Positions 51,608 through 62,069 are shown, numbered from the stretch's first letter. The stretch: 64,000 bases of DNA from Hydrogenophaga sp. (GCF_030651625.1 NZ_JAUSCF010000006.1:124001-188000), one strand, 5' to 3'. The notes: generated from the letters alone by a model not told the origin. Numbers and translations are program-made.

Positions 51608-52267
51608 ATGCCACAGCGTCAATTTGACCTCATCGCCTTCGACTGGGACGGCACCCTGTTCGACTCCACTGCCCTGATCACCCGCTGCATACAGGCCGCA
51701 GTTGCCGACGTCGGTGGCACCGTGCCCACGACCCGGGATGCCAGCTACGTGATTGGTATGGGGTTGATGCAGGCGCTTGCACATGCGGCGCCCGATGTGC
51801 CGCTCGAAAAGTACCCTCTGCTCGGCGAGCGCTACCGATTCCACTACACCCGGCATCAGCGCGACATCAGTTTGTTTGAAGGGGTTCTGCCCATGTTGGC
51901 CCACCTCAAGGAGCGGCACCATCTGCTGACGGTGGCCACCGGGAAAAGCAGAGGTGGATTGAACGAGGCCCTGCGCAGTGTGGAGCTTGTTGGGGTGTTC
52001 GACGGGTCGCGTACCGCCGATGAGACGGCTGGCAAACCCAGTCCCCTGATGCTCAATGAACTGATGAGTGAATTTGGTGTGACTCCCGAGCGCACGCTGA
52101 TGATAGGAGACACCACCCACGATCTGCAGATGGCGCTCAATGCCGGCTGTGCCAGTGTGGGCGTGAGCTATGGCGCTCACGAGCCTGATGCGTTCCATGT
52201 TCTCCATCCGAGGCACGTGGCACATTCGGTTCAGGAACTGCGAGACTGGCTCGCCACCCACGCCTGA
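51608..52267 (+). CDS. HAD family phosphatase (phosphoglycolate phosphatase-like)
   Basis: 219 residues from the ATG at 51608. Motif I is FDWDGTLFDST, motif II VATGKSRGG, motif III GKPSP and motif IV MIGDTTHDLQMA, all intact. Cap domain is of the helical type 1. Substrate is not evident; relatives act on phosphoglycolate, sugar phosphates or FMN. It forms a likely operon with the Rieske protein gene (7 bp) and the S49 peptidase gene (10 bp). Confidence 0.93.
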   Translation: MPQRQFDLIAFDWDGTLFDSTALITRCIQAAVADVGGTVPTTRDASYVIGMGLMQALAHAAPDVPLEKYPLLGERYRFHYTRHQRDISLFEGVLPMLAHLKERHHLLTVATGKSRGGLNEALRSVELVGVFDGSRTADETAGKPSPLMLNELMSEFGVTPERTLMIGDTTHDLQMALNAGCASVGVSYGAHEPDAFHVLHPRHVAHSVQELRDWLATHA

Positions 52268-52274
52268 ACGTGTC

Positions 52275-52658
52275 ATGCACCAACATGATGGTGACGCCGC
52301 CCTCCATCCCCTGTGCAACAGCCGGGACCTGACGGACGGCGGCCAGGCGGTTCCTTTCGATGTGAACCACGCCGGGCAGACCTGCAGGGCATTCGCCATT
52401 CGGTTCCGGGGTCTCCCTCACGCCTACCTCAATCGTTGCGCACACGTCGCCATGGAGATGGACTGGCAGCCGAACCGCTTTTTTGACGACACCGGCCGTT
52501 GGCTGCTCTGCGCCACCCACGGAGCCGTCTACGAACCCGATACCGGTGCCTGCAAAGGGGGGCCATGCCGGGGTGGCCTGATCAAGATCGAATTGACGGA
52601 GCGCGATGGGGTTGTGCACTGGCGGTCACAATATCCGTTTTCCCCTGTCGAATTCTGA
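52275..52658 (+). CDS. Rieske [2Fe-2S] protein
   Basis: 127 residues from the ATG at 52275. The cluster motifs are RCAHVAMEMDW (Cys-x-His) and LLCATHGAVYEP (Cys-x2-His). It is a small soluble electron-transfer-type Rieske protein with no oxygenase domain. Its position between HAD phosphatase and S49 peptidase is common in Burkholderiales as far as I recall. Its partner is unknown, but it is the only free Rieske ferredoxin-like gene in the window. Confidence 0.92.
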   Translation: MHQHDGDAALHPLCNSRDLTDGGQAVPFDVNHAGQTCRAFAIRFRGLPHAYLNRCAHVAMEMDWQPNRFFDDTGRWLLCATHGAVYEPDTGACKGGPCRGGLIKIELTERDGVVHWRSQYPFSPVEF

Positions 52659-52668
52659 GCAATCCACC

Positions 52669-53640
52669 ATGAACCAAGACCACACGGGCTTTGCCCACGA
52701 ACCAGGTGCCGACCGCCGATGGGAGCGCGACACCATCGAAAAGCTTGTGTTCGCGACCTTGAAGGAACAACGCAGCGCACGCCGCTGGAAGCTGTTTTTT
52801 CGACTGCTGTGGCTGGTCCTGATTGCAGCGCTGATCTGGTGGGTCTACACCTCCGATTCGGTGGGCACGACCGCCAGCGCGCCGCACACCGCGCTGGTGG
52901 AAATCAAGGGAGAAATCGCCTCGGGTGCGGAGGCCAACGCGCAATCGGTCATGGCGTCTCTGAGGTCTGCCTTCGAGGACAAAGGTGCTCAAGCGGTGGT
53001 CTTGCTCATCAATTCGCCCGGAGGCAGCCCGGTACAGGCTGGCATCATCAACGATGAAATCACCCGCCTGCGTCAGCTCCACGACAAGCCGGTGTACGCC
53101 GTGGTGGAAGAAACCTGCGCTTCTGCGGCTTACTACATCGCCGCCGCAGCCGACAACATCTATGTGGACAAGGCCAGCCTGATTGGCAGCATCGGTGTGC
53201 TGATGAACGGCTTCGGTTTCACGGGTCTGATGGAGAAAATCGGCGTTGAGAGGCGTTTGTTGACCGCCGGCGAGAACAAGGCCATGCTGGATCCCTTCAG
53301 CCCGCAAGACGAAGAGCAACGGGCCTATATCCAGGCCATGCTGGGCCAGATTCACAACCAGTTCATCGAAGTGGTCAAGAAGGGGCGCGGCAGCCGCCTC
53401 AAGCAGGATGAAGACACTTTCAGTGGGCTGGTCTGGAGCGGTCAGCAATCCATCGAGCTGGGTCTGGCCGACGGGCTGGGCAGTCTGGACTACGTGGCCC
53501 GCGAGATCGTCAAGGCCGAGAACATCGTGGACTACACGCAGCGCGAGAACCTGGGGTTGCGACTGGCGAAACGCTTTGGCGCGAGCATCGGAGAGGGCAT
53601 CTACCTCGCAGCAAGCTCGGCCGGGTTCCAGCTCAAGTAA
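52669..53640 (+). CDS. S49 family peptidase (SppA-like)
   Basis: 323 residues from the ATG at 52669. One membrane segment at about 41-60 anchors it in the inner membrane, active domain in the periplasm. INSPGGSPVQAG is the conserved SppA block and CASAAYYIAAAADNIYV contains the catalytic Ser; a Lys further on completes the dyad as in short SppA. It degrades signal peptides or membrane fragments. Length corresponds to the short, non-duplicated form. Confidence 0.93.
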   Translation: MNQDHTGFAHEPGADRRWERDTIEKLVFATLKEQRSARRWKLFFRLLWLVLIAALIWWVYTSDSVGTTASAPHTALVEIKGEIASGAEANAQSVMASLRSAFEDKGAQAVVLLINSPGGSPVQAGIINDEITRLRQLHDKPVYAVVEETCASAAYYIAAAADNIYVDKASLIGSIGVLMNGFGFTGLMEKIGVERRLLTAGENKAMLDPFSPQDEEQRAYIQAMLGQIHNQFIEVVKKGRGSRLKQDEDTFSGLVWSGQQSIELGLADGLGSLDYVAREIVKAENIVDYTQRENLGLRLAKRFGASIGEGIYLAASSAGFQLK

Positions 53641-53658
53641 TCATTCACCGTCGGCCCT

Positions 53659-54702
53659 TCAGACATCGCCCGATCGGTAGCCGGTCGGGTTGGCGCTCTG
53701 CCAGCGCCAGGCGTCGGTGCACATGTCCTGCAAGGTGTGCCTGGCTTGCCAGCCCAGCAGTTCTTTGGCCATTGCTGGATTGGCAAAACATTCGGCCACG
53801 TCACCCGCGCGCCTGGGCACGATCTGGTAGGGCACGGGGCGGCCAGACGCTTTTTCGAACGCCCCCACCACCTCCAGTACGCTGCTGCCGGTGCCTGTCC
53901 CGAGGTTCACCGTGAAGCTTTGGCCATTTTCCAGCAGCTTTTGCAGTGCGGCCACGTGGCCGGCAGCCAGATCCTGGACATGGATGTAGTCGCGAACGCC
54001 GGTGCCGTCTCGCGTGGGGTAGTCGCCGCCGTAGACGTTGAGGTAGGGCCGTTGACCCACCGCGACCTGCGCCACATAGGGCATGAGATTGTTGGGTGTG
54101 CCATTGGGGTCCTCGCCGATCAGGCCGCTGGGGTGTGCACCCACCGGGTTGAAATAGCGCAGCACACCCATGCGCCAATGCGGCGCCGAACGTTGCAGCG
54201 CTTCCAGCATGTCCTCGATTACCAGCTTGGTGTGGCCATAGGTGTTGGTGTGGCTGCGCGGAAAATCCTCAGTGATGGGCACGGAAGCCGGGTCCCCGTA
54301 CACCGTTGCGCTGCTGGAGAAAACGAGGGTGGGTGAGCCCTCCATGCCACCGTCAGCCGCCACCCGTGTCATCGCCTGCAGCAGGCTGATCGCACCGCCA
54401 ATGTTGTTGTGGAAATATTTGAGCGGATTTGCGACGCTTTCACCCACTGCTTTGTCGCCTGCAAAATGCACCACCCCCCTGGGGCGATGGCGCATCAGAA
54501 CTTGCTCCAGCCACGGGGTGTCGAGCACATCCCCGCGCTCCAGCACCACAGGCCGGCCGAGGATGCGGGCCAGCCTTTCCAGCACCACCGGGTTGCTGTT
54601 GGAAAAATTGTCCAGCACCACGGGTTCGTAACCGGCCTCGACCAATGCAATGCAAGTGTGGCTCCCGATGTACCCGGCGCCCCCGGTGAGAAGTATTTTC
54701 AT
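53659..54702 (-). CDS. galE: UDP-glucose 4-epimerase
   Basis: 347 residues from the ATG at 54702. NAD-binding GGAGYIGSHT, the Ser in FSSSATVYG and the Tyr-x3-Lys motif NTYGHTK are intact. It interconverts UDP-glucose and UDP-galactose for surface polysaccharides. It converges with the S49 gene and is followed upstream by the mannose-1-phosphate guanylyltransferase gene on the same strand, and then galU on the other strand. Confidence 0.97.
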   Translation of the reverse strand: MKILLTGGAGYIGSHTCIALVEAGYEPVVLDNFSNSNPVVLERLARILGRPVVLERGDVLDTPWLEQVLMRHRPRGVVHFAGDKAVGESVANPLKYFHNNIGGAISLLQAMTRVAADGGMEGSPTLVFSSSATVYGDPASVPITEDFPRSHTNTYGHTKLVIEDMLEALQRSAPHWRMGVLRYFNPVGAHPSGLIGEDPNGTPNNLMPYVAQVAVGQRPYLNVYGGDYPTRDGTGVRDYIHVQDLAAGHVAALQKLLENGQSFTVNLGTGTGSSVLEVVGAFEKASGRPVPYQIVPRRAGDVAECFANPAMAKELLGWQARHTLQDMCTDAWRWQSANPTGYRSGDV

Positions 54703-54795
54703 GGTGTGTCCGTTTTGCAGAGGCACGGCGCCTCTCACTGAGCGTGGAGCATGTGCACGGACGGTCCTGTGGTCCGGCGCGCACTGCAAGGAGAC

Positions 54796-56256
54796 TTACT
54801 TGGCAATCTCGGTGGTGTTGCGACCGTAGTTGTCTTCCAGGCGCACGATGTCGTCTTCGCCAAGGTAGCTGCCCGACTGCACTTCGATCATTTCCAGTTC
54901 CATCTTGCCCGGATTGTGCAAGCGGTGCACTTCGCCAATGGGGATGTAGGTCGACTGGTTCTCGGACAACAGGAAACGTTCCTGGCCACGCGTGACTTCG
55001 GCCGTTCCCTTGACCACTATCCAGTGTTCGGCTCGGTGGTGATGCTTCTGCAAGCTCAACGAAGCACCAGGTTTGACGCCGATCCGCTTGACCTGGAAGC
55101 GTTCACCCGCATCCACGCTGTCGTACCAGCCCCACGGCCTCGCCACGCGCCGATGCAGCAGTGCCTCGGGGCAATTTCGCTGGTTCAGGTAGGCGACCAC
55201 ATCCTTCACTTGTTCGGCATGGTCTTTCTGGGCCACCAGAACCGCATCCGGCGTTTCAATGATCAGCAGATCGGTTGTGCCCAGAGCCACCACGGTTCGA
55301 CCAGTAGAGTGGATGTAGGTGTTGCGTGCATGCATCGCATGGCCCGGTCCGGTGATCCGGTTGCCTGAGTCGTCCGCGATGCTGAGTTCGGCCACGGCAT
55401 TCCAGCTTCCCACGTCGCTCCACTGGCCATTGAAAGGCACGACCGCCACGTTGTCGTGCGGTTCCATCACGGCATAGTCGATGCTCTGCGAGCGGCATCC
55501 TGTGAACACGGCGCCGTTGGGGCGAACAAAGCGCACCGAGGCGTCAGGCTCCCCGACCTGCTCGGATGCTGGCTCACTCATGGCTTCTTCACACACCTTG
55601 AGGATGTCAGGGGCATGTTGTGACATGGCGGCCAGCAGCGCGCTGCCTCGTGCCAGAAAGATGCCCGCATTCCACAACACATTCCCTTGCAGCAACAGCT
55701 TCTGGGCATCGGCTGGCGCCGGCTTTTCAATGAATCGCTCGACAGAATGGCTGCCGTCATTGCGTTGTTCCCCTTGCAGGATGTAACCATAGGCGCTGCT
55801 GGGGAAACTGGGCGTAACACCAAATGTGACGATGGCGCCTGCTTCGGCCGCCGGTACGCCACGCCGCACGGTGGCTTCAAACGCCTTGATGTCGGGAATG
55901 TGATGATCGGCCGGGCAGAAAAGCAGCAGGGCATCGTCGTCTGCATTTGAACGCGCAAGCAAAGCCGCCAGGGCCATGGCCGCAGCGGTGTTGCGCGCAG
56001 CGGGTTCCAGCAACACATGGCCTTGTGTTTTTTCGGTGCGCAGGGCGTCTTGCACCAGAAATCGATGTTCTTCGGACGCCACACAGATCACCGGCTGTTC
56101 GCACCAGGTCAGTCGGTCCAGTGTCAATTGAAGCAGGTTTCGCTGCCCTATGAGTGGCACAAACTGCTTGGGAAAACTCTGGCGACTGAGAGGCCAGAGC
56201 CGCGTTCCAGATCCGCCACAGAGAATGACGGGGGTGATTTTCGTGGACAAGCTCAT
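54796..56256 (-). CDS. Mannose-1-phosphate guanylyltransferase / mannose-6-phosphate isomerase
   Basis: 486 residues. The nucleotidyltransferase half starts [18 protein letters not shown] and FPKQF follows; the cupin-type isomerase half (about 350-486) has [23 protein letters not shown] and EVHRLHNPG. Bifunctional enzymes of this kind (ManC/XanB/AlgA) make GDP-mannose for exopolysaccharide or lipopolysaccharide. It lies 93 bp from galE and is divergent from galU. Confidence 0.96.
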   Translation of the reverse strand: MSLSTKITPVILCGGSGTRLWPLSRQSFPKQFVPLIGQRNLLQLTLDRLTWCEQPVICVASEEHRFLVQDALRTEKTQGHVLLEPAARNTAAAMALAALLARSNADDDALLLFCPADHHIPDIKAFEATVRRGVPAAEAGAIVTFGVTPSFPSSAYGYILQGEQRNDGSHSVERFIEKPAPADAQKLLLQGNVLWNAGIFLARGSALLAAMSQHAPDILKVCEEAMSEPASEQVGEPDASVRFVRPNGAVFTGCRSQSIDYAVMEPHDNVAVVPFNGQWSDVGSWNAVAELSIADDSGNRITGPGHAMHARNTYIHSTGRTVVALGTTDLLIIETPDAVLVAQKDHAEQVKDVVAYLNQRNCPEALLHRRVARPWGWYDSVDAGERFQVKRIGVKPGASLSLQKHHHRAEHWIVVKGTAEVTRGQERFLLSENQSTYIPIGEVHRLHNPGKMELEMIEVQSGSYLGEDDIVRLEDNYGRNTTEIAK

Positions 56257-56372
56257 TTGGGGTCTGGAGGGGGTTGGATGGTCACGCGCGACCGGGTGCC
56301 TGTGTATTGTGGCGATGCGGCGCTTGTATTATGGATGTCTGTCAAACCAATGCATTAGGGATTCAAAGCGTC

Positions 56373-57257
56373 ATGATGATCAGAAAAGCCGTTTTCCCTG
56401 TGGGAGGCTTGGGAACACGCTTCCTGCCAGCCACCAAAGCCATCCCCAAAGAAATGCTGCCTGTTGTGGACAAGCCGCTTATCCAGTACGCTGTCGAAGA
56501 AGCCTATGCGGCCGGCATTCGGCAGATGATCTTCGTGACAGGGCGTCACAAGCGCGCCATAGAAGACCACTTCGACACCGCCTTCGAGCTCGAGACCGAA
56601 CTGGAGGCCGGCAACAAGCATGCGCTGCTTGCACTGGTTCATGCGATCAAACCCGACGACATGGACTGCGTCTATGTGCGCCAACCGCGCGCGCTGGGCC
56701 TTGGCCATGCCGTTCTGTGCGCGGAGCGACTGGTTGGCGATGAACCCTTCGCCGTGCTGCTGGCTGACGACCTGATGATCGGTGATCAGCAGGGCGGTGG
56801 CGGCCCAACGGTATTGCAGCAGATGGTGGCTGCGTTCGAGCAGAGTCCGGGCACGGTCCTGGCCGTTCAGGATGTACCCAGGGCCGACACCCGACGCTAC
56901 GGCGTTGTGGATGTGCACGGTGTTGATCAGCCGCTGGCTGAGGTGTTCGCCATGGTGGAGAAGCCAGCACCAGAGGTGGCGCCTTCCACGTTGGCGGTTG
57001 CGGGGCGCTACATCCTCACGCCTGCGGTGTTCGAGAGCGTGAGGCGTCAACCGCGTGGTGCCGGTGGTGAGATCCAGCTCACTGACGGCATTGCGGCCCT
57101 GATCGGCAGGGAAAAAGTTCAGGCATTCCGCTACCAGGGCACACGATACGACTGCGGCAGCAAGGAGGGCTTCTTGCAGGCAACCATCGATCTGGCCCTG
57201 GCCAATGACGAGCTCAGCGAGTCAGTGAGGGCTCACATCCGACGCGTGATGGCATGA
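56373..57257 (+). CDS. galU: UTP-glucose-1-phosphate uridylyltransferase
   Basis: 294 residues from the first of two adjacent ATG codons at 56373. [20 protein letters not shown] and [18 protein letters not shown] are the diagnostic GalU nucleotide-binding segments; VEKPAPE and [10 protein letters not shown] are conserved as well. It makes UDP-glucose, the substrate of GalE encoded 2 kb away. A TATTAT box at 56327-56332 could be a -10 element, but no good -35 was found. Confidence 0.97.
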   Translation: MMIRKAVFPVGGLGTRFLPATKAIPKEMLPVVDKPLIQYAVEEAYAAGIRQMIFVTGRHKRAIEDHFDTAFELETELEAGNKHALLALVHAIKPDDMDCVYVRQPRALGLGHAVLCAERLVGDEPFAVLLADDLMIGDQQGGGGPTVLQQMVAAFEQSPGTVLAVQDVPRADTRRYGVVDVHGVDQPLAEVFAMVEKPAPEVAPSTLAVAGRYILTPAVFESVRRQPRGAGGEIQLTDGIAALIGREKVQAFRYQGTRYDCGSKEGFLQATIDLALANDELSESVRAHIRRVMA

Positions 57258-57395
57258 AGGAAGCACCCCCACGCCGCCTGCAGCACCACCCACTGCGGCG
57301 GGATTACCAGTTGTCCGGCCAGGCCGGCCCGACGGTCTCTCTGGATGGAGCGGCCCGGTGGTGTTCCGGGACGGGCCTATTCATGTGTCAGGGCA

Positions 57396-58214
57396 TCAGC
57401 GTCCGAAAAGAAACACCGTTGGCTTGTCCAGGGGCAGTTGCTGGCTCAAGGTCTTTCGTTTCCAGTCACTGACCAATGCACTGCGCACCGCTTGCTCCGG
57501 CAGCGTGAGGGCACAGGCCAGAGCGAGGCGGCTGTGGGGCTGCAATGTCTGCAACAGGCTTTGCAACAAAGCCGAATTTCGGTAAGGCGTTTCGATCAGG
57601 ATCTGGGTCTGGCCCGTTTTCAGAGCGAGACTTTCCAGTTCGCGCACGCGCTGCGCTCGCTCAGCCGGGTCCTGAGGCACGTAGCCCACAAATGCGAAGT
57701 TCTGCCCGTTGAGGCCGCTGGCGGCCAAGGCCAACATCAATGAAACAGGCCCGGTCAACGCCACCACCCGCAGCCCAAGGGCGTGTGCCGCCCGCACCAC
57801 CGAACTCCCTGGATCCGCAATGGCGGGCATGCCCGCCTCGCTGACCAATCCCATGTCGTGACCTTCCAGCGCCGGTGCCAGCAGACTGCGTGCCATGGCA
57901 TCGGCTTCCATTCCGGGCTGGTGATCGCCCTTCTTGTGAGCGGCGCGCGGCAGTTCCATCAACTGCTGTGCCTGCAGCGGGCAGCCCAGCGTGCCAACCG
58001 ACTCGACGCGCTTGAGGAATGCCCTTGTGCTCTTGGCGTTTTCCGTGATCCAGTGTGTCAGCCGACTGGCAACGGCAAGCGTTTCAGTCGGCAGCCACTG
58101 CGTCACTTCCTCAGGCTCGGCGGCATTGGTACCGAAGTCCAGCGGAGCAGGGACCAGATAGAGCGTTCCAAGGTGCCCGTCGCCCTGGTGCCCGTCGCCT
58201 TTGTGCCTGTTCAC
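57396..58214 (-). CDS. SAM-dependent methyltransferase, RsmI-like (tetrapyrrole methylase fold)
   Basis: 272 residues. GTLYLVPAPLDFG, GHDMGLVSEAGMPAIADPGS and VVALTGPVSLMLALAASG are the conserved blocks of the RsmI branch, but the family's IGNLGD start is altered and a divergent helical insert follows, so it is the shorter, RsmI-like paralogue rather than the 16S rRNA C1402 methylase itself. The N-terminus has a GDGHQGDGH repeat encoded by a small tandem repeat. Stop of the Maf gene overlaps its start region. Confidence 0.85.
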   Translation of the reverse strand: MNRHKGDGHQGDGHLGTLYLVPAPLDFGTNAAEPEEVTQWLPTETLAVASRLTHWITENAKSTRAFLKRVESVGTLGCPLQAQQLMELPRAAHKKGDHQPGMEADAMARSLLAPALEGHDMGLVSEAGMPAIADPGSSVVRAAHALGLRVVALTGPVSLMLALAASGLNGQNFAFVGYVPQDPAERAQRVRELESLALKTGQTQILIETPYRNSALLQSLLQTLQPHSRLALACALTLPEQAVRSALVSDWKRKTLSQQLPLDKPTVFLFGR

Positions 58215-58834
58215 AGGACGTGTCCTCCTGCCGCGCGAATCAGATGGCAGGTTCGAATCAGGGGCAGTCCGATCAATGCCGTGGGATCGTCGTTGTCGAT
58301 GCGCTCCAGCAAGGCAATGCCCAGTCCTTCGCTCTTGGCACTGCCAGCACAGTCATAGGGCTGTTCCGCTCGCAGGTAGCGCTCGATCTCGCCATCGCTC
58401 AGTTCCCGAAACTTCACATTCACCTGCGCCAGCTCGCTTCGCTCGAAGCCGGTGTCAAGACAGACCACAGCGAGGGCGGTCTGAAAGATCACCGTCTTGC
58501 CGCGCATTCGGCGAAGCTGTTCGGTGGCCTTTTCGTGTGTGATGGGCTTTCCCAAAGGGCTCCCGTCCAGGTCGGCCACCTGGTCGCTGCCAATCACGAT
58601 GGCATGAGGTCGTCGAAGCGCAACGTCGCGCGCCTTGGTCATGGCCAGCCTCAGCGCAAGGTCGATCGGAGATTCTCCAGGGAAAGGTGTTTCGTCCACA
58701 TTCGGGCCGACCACTTCAAATGGAATCTGCAATCGGGAAAGCAGTTCGCGCCGGTAGGGTGAGGTGGAGCCCAGAACCAGGCTGCGGGGGGCGATGTCGG
58801 TTGCCCGGGAAGAGTGTTCGTGCATGCAGCGCAT
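58211..58834 (-). CDS. Maf family nucleotide pyrophosphatase (YceF type)
   Basis: 207 residues from 58834; an internal ATG at 58825 is an alternative start. LVLGSTSPYRRELLSRLQIPFEVV and the VIGSDQVADLDG and YDCAGSAKSEGLG motifs identify the YceF subgroup, which hydrolyses 7-methyl-GTP and similar modified nucleotides. It overlaps the methylase gene by four bases and is divergent (28 bp) from the DUF177 gene, an arrangement common in Burkholderiales. Confidence 0.93.
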   Translation of the reverse strand: MRCMHEHSSRATDIAPRSLVLGSTSPYRRELLSRLQIPFEVVGPNVDETPFPGESPIDLALRLAMTKARDVALRRPHAIVIGSDQVADLDGSPLGKPITHEKATEQLRRMRGKTVIFQTALAVVCLDTGFERSELAQVNVKFRELSDGEIERYLRAEQPYDCAGSAKSEGLGIALLERIDNDDPTALIGLPLIRTCHLIRAAGGHVL

Positions 58835-58862
58835 TTTCCCCGCATTCTTTTAAACTGGCTCA

Positions 58863-59432
58863 ATGAACACGCCTCAATCGAAAACAATGTGGACACCTGA
58901 GCGCCTGGATGTGCGTTCTTTTGCTCGGGCTTCTGGACAGATCACCGGCGAGGCGCCCGTGACGCGGTTTGCGCGACTGGTTGAAGAATTGTTTGAGTCT
59001 TCCCTGGCCGAGGTGCCGGCTCTTGTTCAGTGGCGTGCCGAAGGCAGCGTGCGCGAAGATCCTCAAGGCGGCACGCCCGCCATATGGCTCAATCTGCACG
59101 CAAAGGCGGTGGTGCCACTTCAGTGTCAGCGTTGTCTGGGGTCGGTGGATACGGCGCTGGAAATCGATCGATGGTTCCGGTTTGTCGCAGACGAAGTCAC
59201 CGCCGAGGCACAGGATGATGAATGCGAGGAAGATGTGCTAGTGCTGGAACCCTCAATGTCGCTCTACGACCTGCTGGAGGACGAATTGCTGATGTCGTTG
59301 CCGCTCGTTCCCATGCACGACACCTGTCCGGTGTCCGTCGTCATGCAGGTGTCCGACCCTGGCATGGCCGCGGAAGGTGGTGACAAGCCCCCAGTGCATC
59401 CATTCGCGGCGCTTGCCCGGCTGAAGAAGTGA
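58863..59432 (+). CDS. YceD/DUF177 protein
   Basis: 189 residues. The CQRCLGSV segment with paired Cys and the acidic DECEEDVLVLEPSMSLYDLLEDELLMSLPLVPMH stretch (shown here only by its parts) are characteristic of DUF177, found next to rpmF in most bacteria and linked to 23S rRNA processing or ribosome assembly. It likely shares transcripts with rpmF, although a good promoter lies between them. Confidence 0.93.
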   Translation: MNTPQSKTMWTPERLDVRSFARASGQITGEAPVTRFARLVEELFESSLAEVPALVQWRAEGSVREDPQGGTPAIWLNLHAKAVVPLQCQRCLGSVDTALEIDRWFRFVADEVTAEAQDDECEEDVLVLEPSMSLYDLLEDELLMSLPLVPMHDTCPVSVVMQVSDPGMAAEGGDKPPVHPFAALARLKK

Positions 59433-59514
59433 TGCTTGTTCGGCGGGTGAGTGGCTTGGGGGTATGCATCGGAACAGCCACGTTCTGGGCTCCTGCTTGC
59501 CTCACCAGCCCCTG

Positions 59515-59544
59515 TTGGACGCGCCGGATACTTCGAGTTATAAT
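59515..59544 (+). promoter_or_regulatory. Sigma-70 promoter for rpmF
   Basis: TTGGAC (59515-59520) and TATAAT (59539-59544) with an 18-base spacer. The start would be near 59551, about 110 bases before the L32 ATG at 59662. Confidence 0.7.
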
Positions 59545-59661
59545 GCTTGGCTTTGCGCTGGCATGCTACTCACCGAACCGCAGATGACGCGGTCGGGATT
59601 CATCAGTTACCAGACAGTCATCAGGCGCACCCGACCCACTTACCGATTTTAGGAGCCCACC

Positions 59662-59844
59662 ATGGCCGTCCAGCAAAACAAGAAGTCCCCCTCCAAGCGC
59701 GGCATGCACCGTTCGCACAATGCACTGAATGTGCCCGGTATCGCGGTCGAGCCCACCACCGGCGAAATCCATTTGCGTCACCACATCAGCCCCAATGGTT
59801 TCTACCGCGGCCGGCAGGTGTTGAAGAACAAGTCTGAAGCCTGA
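59662..59844 (+). CDS. rpmF: 50S ribosomal protein L32
   Basis: 60 residues, [20 protein letters not shown], the normal start of bacterial L32, with a GGAG ribosome site. Instead of the zinc-binding Cys pairs of some species it has the Cys-free form ([20 protein letters not shown]). It is followed by a terminator and then plsX. Confidence 0.98.
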   Translation: MAVQQNKKSPSKRGMHRSHNALNVPGIAVEPTTGEIHLRHHISPNGFYRGRQVLKNKSEA

Positions 59845-59913
59845 AAGTGACGGGAGTCAGCAGGCCTCGTCGCACGGATGCGAGCAGGGCCTGTCAAACC
59901 TGTGAAACGCAGG

Positions 59914-59940
59914 CCCGCATGAATCATGCGGGCTTTTTTC
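59914..59940 (+). terminator. Rho-independent terminator after rpmF
   Basis: GCCCGCAT (59914-59921) pairs with ATGCGGGC (59927-59934) around a five-base loop, followed by six T. It should end the rpmF transcript before plsX, at least partly. Confidence 0.85.
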
Positions 59941-59980
59941 TGGTCAGTGCTGTTGTCAGCATCTGCATCGAGGCAATGTC

Positions 59981-61039
59981 ATGATCACCGTTGCTGTCGA
60001 CTGCATGGGCGGAGATGTGGGTCCGGCGGTGACCCTGCCTGCCTGTGAGGCTTTCTTGTCAAGGCACCCGAATGCCCAGTTGCTGCTGGTTGGTCTGCCC
60101 GATGCAATGAGTGCCTGGCCACAGGTCAAGAACAACGTGCGTTGCCGGGTGGTGCCCGCAACGGAGGTGATCACGATGGACGACACGGTCGAGGTGGCGC
60201 TTCGCAAGAAGAAGGACTCCTCGATGCGCGTGGCCATTGCGCAGGTCAAGGAAGGCTCTGCTCAGGCCGCCGTCTCGGCTGGCAACACCGGCGCGCTCAT
60301 GGCGATCGCCCGATATCTGCTCAAGACACTCGACGGTATCGATCGGCCGGCCATTGCCACCCAGCTGCCGAATGCCAAGGGAAAGGCAACGACTGTTCTG
60401 GACCTGGGGGCCAATGTCGACTGCAGCGCGGAGCACCTGCTCCAGTTTGCCTTGATGGGCTCTGCTCTGGTATCTGCCACAGGCGGCAAGGATCCCACGG
60501 TGGGGTTGCTGAATGTGGGTGAAGAGGTGATCAAGGGCAGCGAAGTCATCAAGCGGGCGGGGCTGTTGCTTCGGGATGCTGCCGATGCCGGCGACCTCAA
60601 TTTCTACGGAAATGTCGAGGGAGATGATATTTTCAAAGGCACAACCGACATCGTGGTGTGTGACGGCTTCGTGGGTAACGTGGCGTTGAAAGCGAGCGAA
60701 GGCCTGGCCACCATGATCAGTGGATTCATTCGCGATGAGTTCTCCCGCAATCTTTTGACAAAAATGGCGGCGATCGTTGCCTATCCGGTTCTATCTGCTT
60801 TCAAAACGCGTGTAGACCATCGAAGATACAACGGCGCGGCCTTGATGGGTCTGCGGGGACTGGTCTTCAAGAGCCACGGCTCTGCAGACGCTTTTGCGTT
60901 TGAGCAGGCTTTGTGCCGGGCTTATGATGCGGCCCACCACAATTTGCTGGGCAATGTGCGTGATCGTATCGAGCATGCCCGGCACCTTCTGGTGCCGCCA
61001 GGCAGCACCAGCGAATTCAAGAACGTCCCCACTCTCTGA
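59981..61039 (+). CDS. plsX: Phosphate acyltransferase PlsX
   Basis: 352 residues. [19 protein letters not shown] is the hallmark start; [18 protein letters not shown] and [17 protein letters not shown] are also conserved. It makes acyl-phosphate from acyl-ACP for phospholipid synthesis, at the membrane surface. First gene of the plsX-fabH-fabD-fabG-acpP cluster, 11 bp from fabH. Confidence 0.97.
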   Translation: MITVAVDCMGGDVGPAVTLPACEAFLSRHPNAQLLLVGLPDAMSAWPQVKNNVRCRVVPATEVITMDDTVEVALRKKKDSSMRVAIAQVKEGSAQAAVSAGNTGALMAIARYLLKTLDGIDRPAIATQLPNAKGKATTVLDLGANVDCSAEHLLQFALMGSALVSATGGKDPTVGLLNVGEEVIKGSEVIKRAGLLLRDAADAGDLNFYGNVEGDDIFKGTTDIVVCDGFVGNVALKASEGLATMISGFIRDEFSRNLLTKMAAIVAYPVLSAFKTRVDHRRYNGAALMGLRGLVFKSHGSADAFAFEQALCRAYDAAHHNLLGNVRDRIEHARHLLVPPGSTSEFKNVPTL

Positions 61040-61050
61040 GCCCTTTCGTC

Positions 61051-62028
61051 ATGACCCGCTACGCCCGAATCACCGGCACAGGCAGCTGTCTGCCTTCTCA
61101 GCGCCTGAGCAATGCCGACATGGTTGCCATGTTGGCCAAGCGCGATGTGGAGACCAGTGACGAATGGATCGTTGCCAGAACAGGCATCCGGGCCCGCCAT
61201 TTTGCGGCCGAAGGTGTTTTTTCGAGCGATCTGGCGGCGCATGCCTGCCGCCAGGCTTTGAGCGCGGCCGAGGTTTCAGCAAGCGAGATCGACCTGATCA
61301 TCGTTGCCACCTCGACGCCAGACATGGTCTTCCCGTCCACTGCGGCGCTGCTTCAGCACAAGCTGGGCATTGCAGGCTGTCCTGCATTCGACGTTCAGGC
61401 GGTTTGCAGCGGTTTCATCTATGCACTGACCGTGGCGGACGCCATGATCCGCACGGGCAGCGCGAAAAAAGCACTGGTGGTGGGCGCCGAGGTGTTCAGC
61501 AGAATTCTGGATTTCAACGATCGGACCACCTGTGTGCTGTTCGGTGATGGCGCCGGTGCCGTGGTGCTGGAAGCCAGTGATGAGCCTGGGATTCTGGCGA
61601 CCGACATTCATTCGGATGGCAGGCACAGCGGTATTCTGTGTGTGCCGGGGCATGTCTCGGGCGGGCAGGTGCTGGGTGATCCCTTGCTGAAAATGGATGG
61701 TCAGGCCGTGTTCAAACTGGCCGTGGGCGTGCTTGAAGAAACGGCGCTGGCCTCGCTGCACAAGGCGGGCAAGTCGGCCGAAGATATTGATTGGCTGATT
61801 CCCCACCAGGCGAACATCCGCATCATGCAGAGCACCGCCAAGAAGCTGAAACTCCCCATGGACAAAGTGGTGGTGACGGTCGATGAGCACGGCAACACGT
61901 CTGCCGCCTCCATTCCGCTGGCGCTCGACCATGGCGTTCGCACCGGAATGGTCAAACCGGGGCACATGCTCTTGCTGGAAGGTGTGGGTGGTGGATTCAC
62001 CTGGGGCTCGGTCCTTCTTTCCTACTGA
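61051..62028 (+). CDS. fabH: 3-oxoacyl-ACP synthase III
   Basis: 325 residues. The catalytic triad is visible: Cys in [12 protein letters not shown], His in IPHQANIRI and Asn in [12 protein letters not shown]. It condenses acetyl-CoA with malonyl-ACP to start fatty acid synthesis. Length and position are standard. Confidence 0.98.
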   Translation: MTRYARITGTGSCLPSQRLSNADMVAMLAKRDVETSDEWIVARTGIRARHFAAEGVFSSDLAAHACRQALSAAEVSASEIDLIIVATSTPDMVFPSTAALLQHKLGIAGCPAFDVQAVCSGFIYALTVADAMIRTGSAKKALVVGAEVFSRILDFNDRTTCVLFGDGAGAVVLEASDEPGILATDIHSDGRHSGILCVPGHVSGGQVLGDPLLKMDGQAVFKLAVGVLEETALASLHKAGKSAEDIDWLIPHQANIRIMQSTAKKLKLPMDKVVVTVDEHGNTSAASIPLALDHGVRTGMVKPGHMLLLEGVGGGFTWGSVLLSY

Positions 62029-62069
62029 GGTCCCGCGAAATCTCGCGCCTGGATCAACTTCCTGATTTC

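Noticed and set aside
57396..58214. Calling this gene rsmI
   Set aside because: It has the methylase fold, but the N-terminal motif differs and the sequence is the divergent RsmI-like paralogue; the true rsmI is probably elsewhere.
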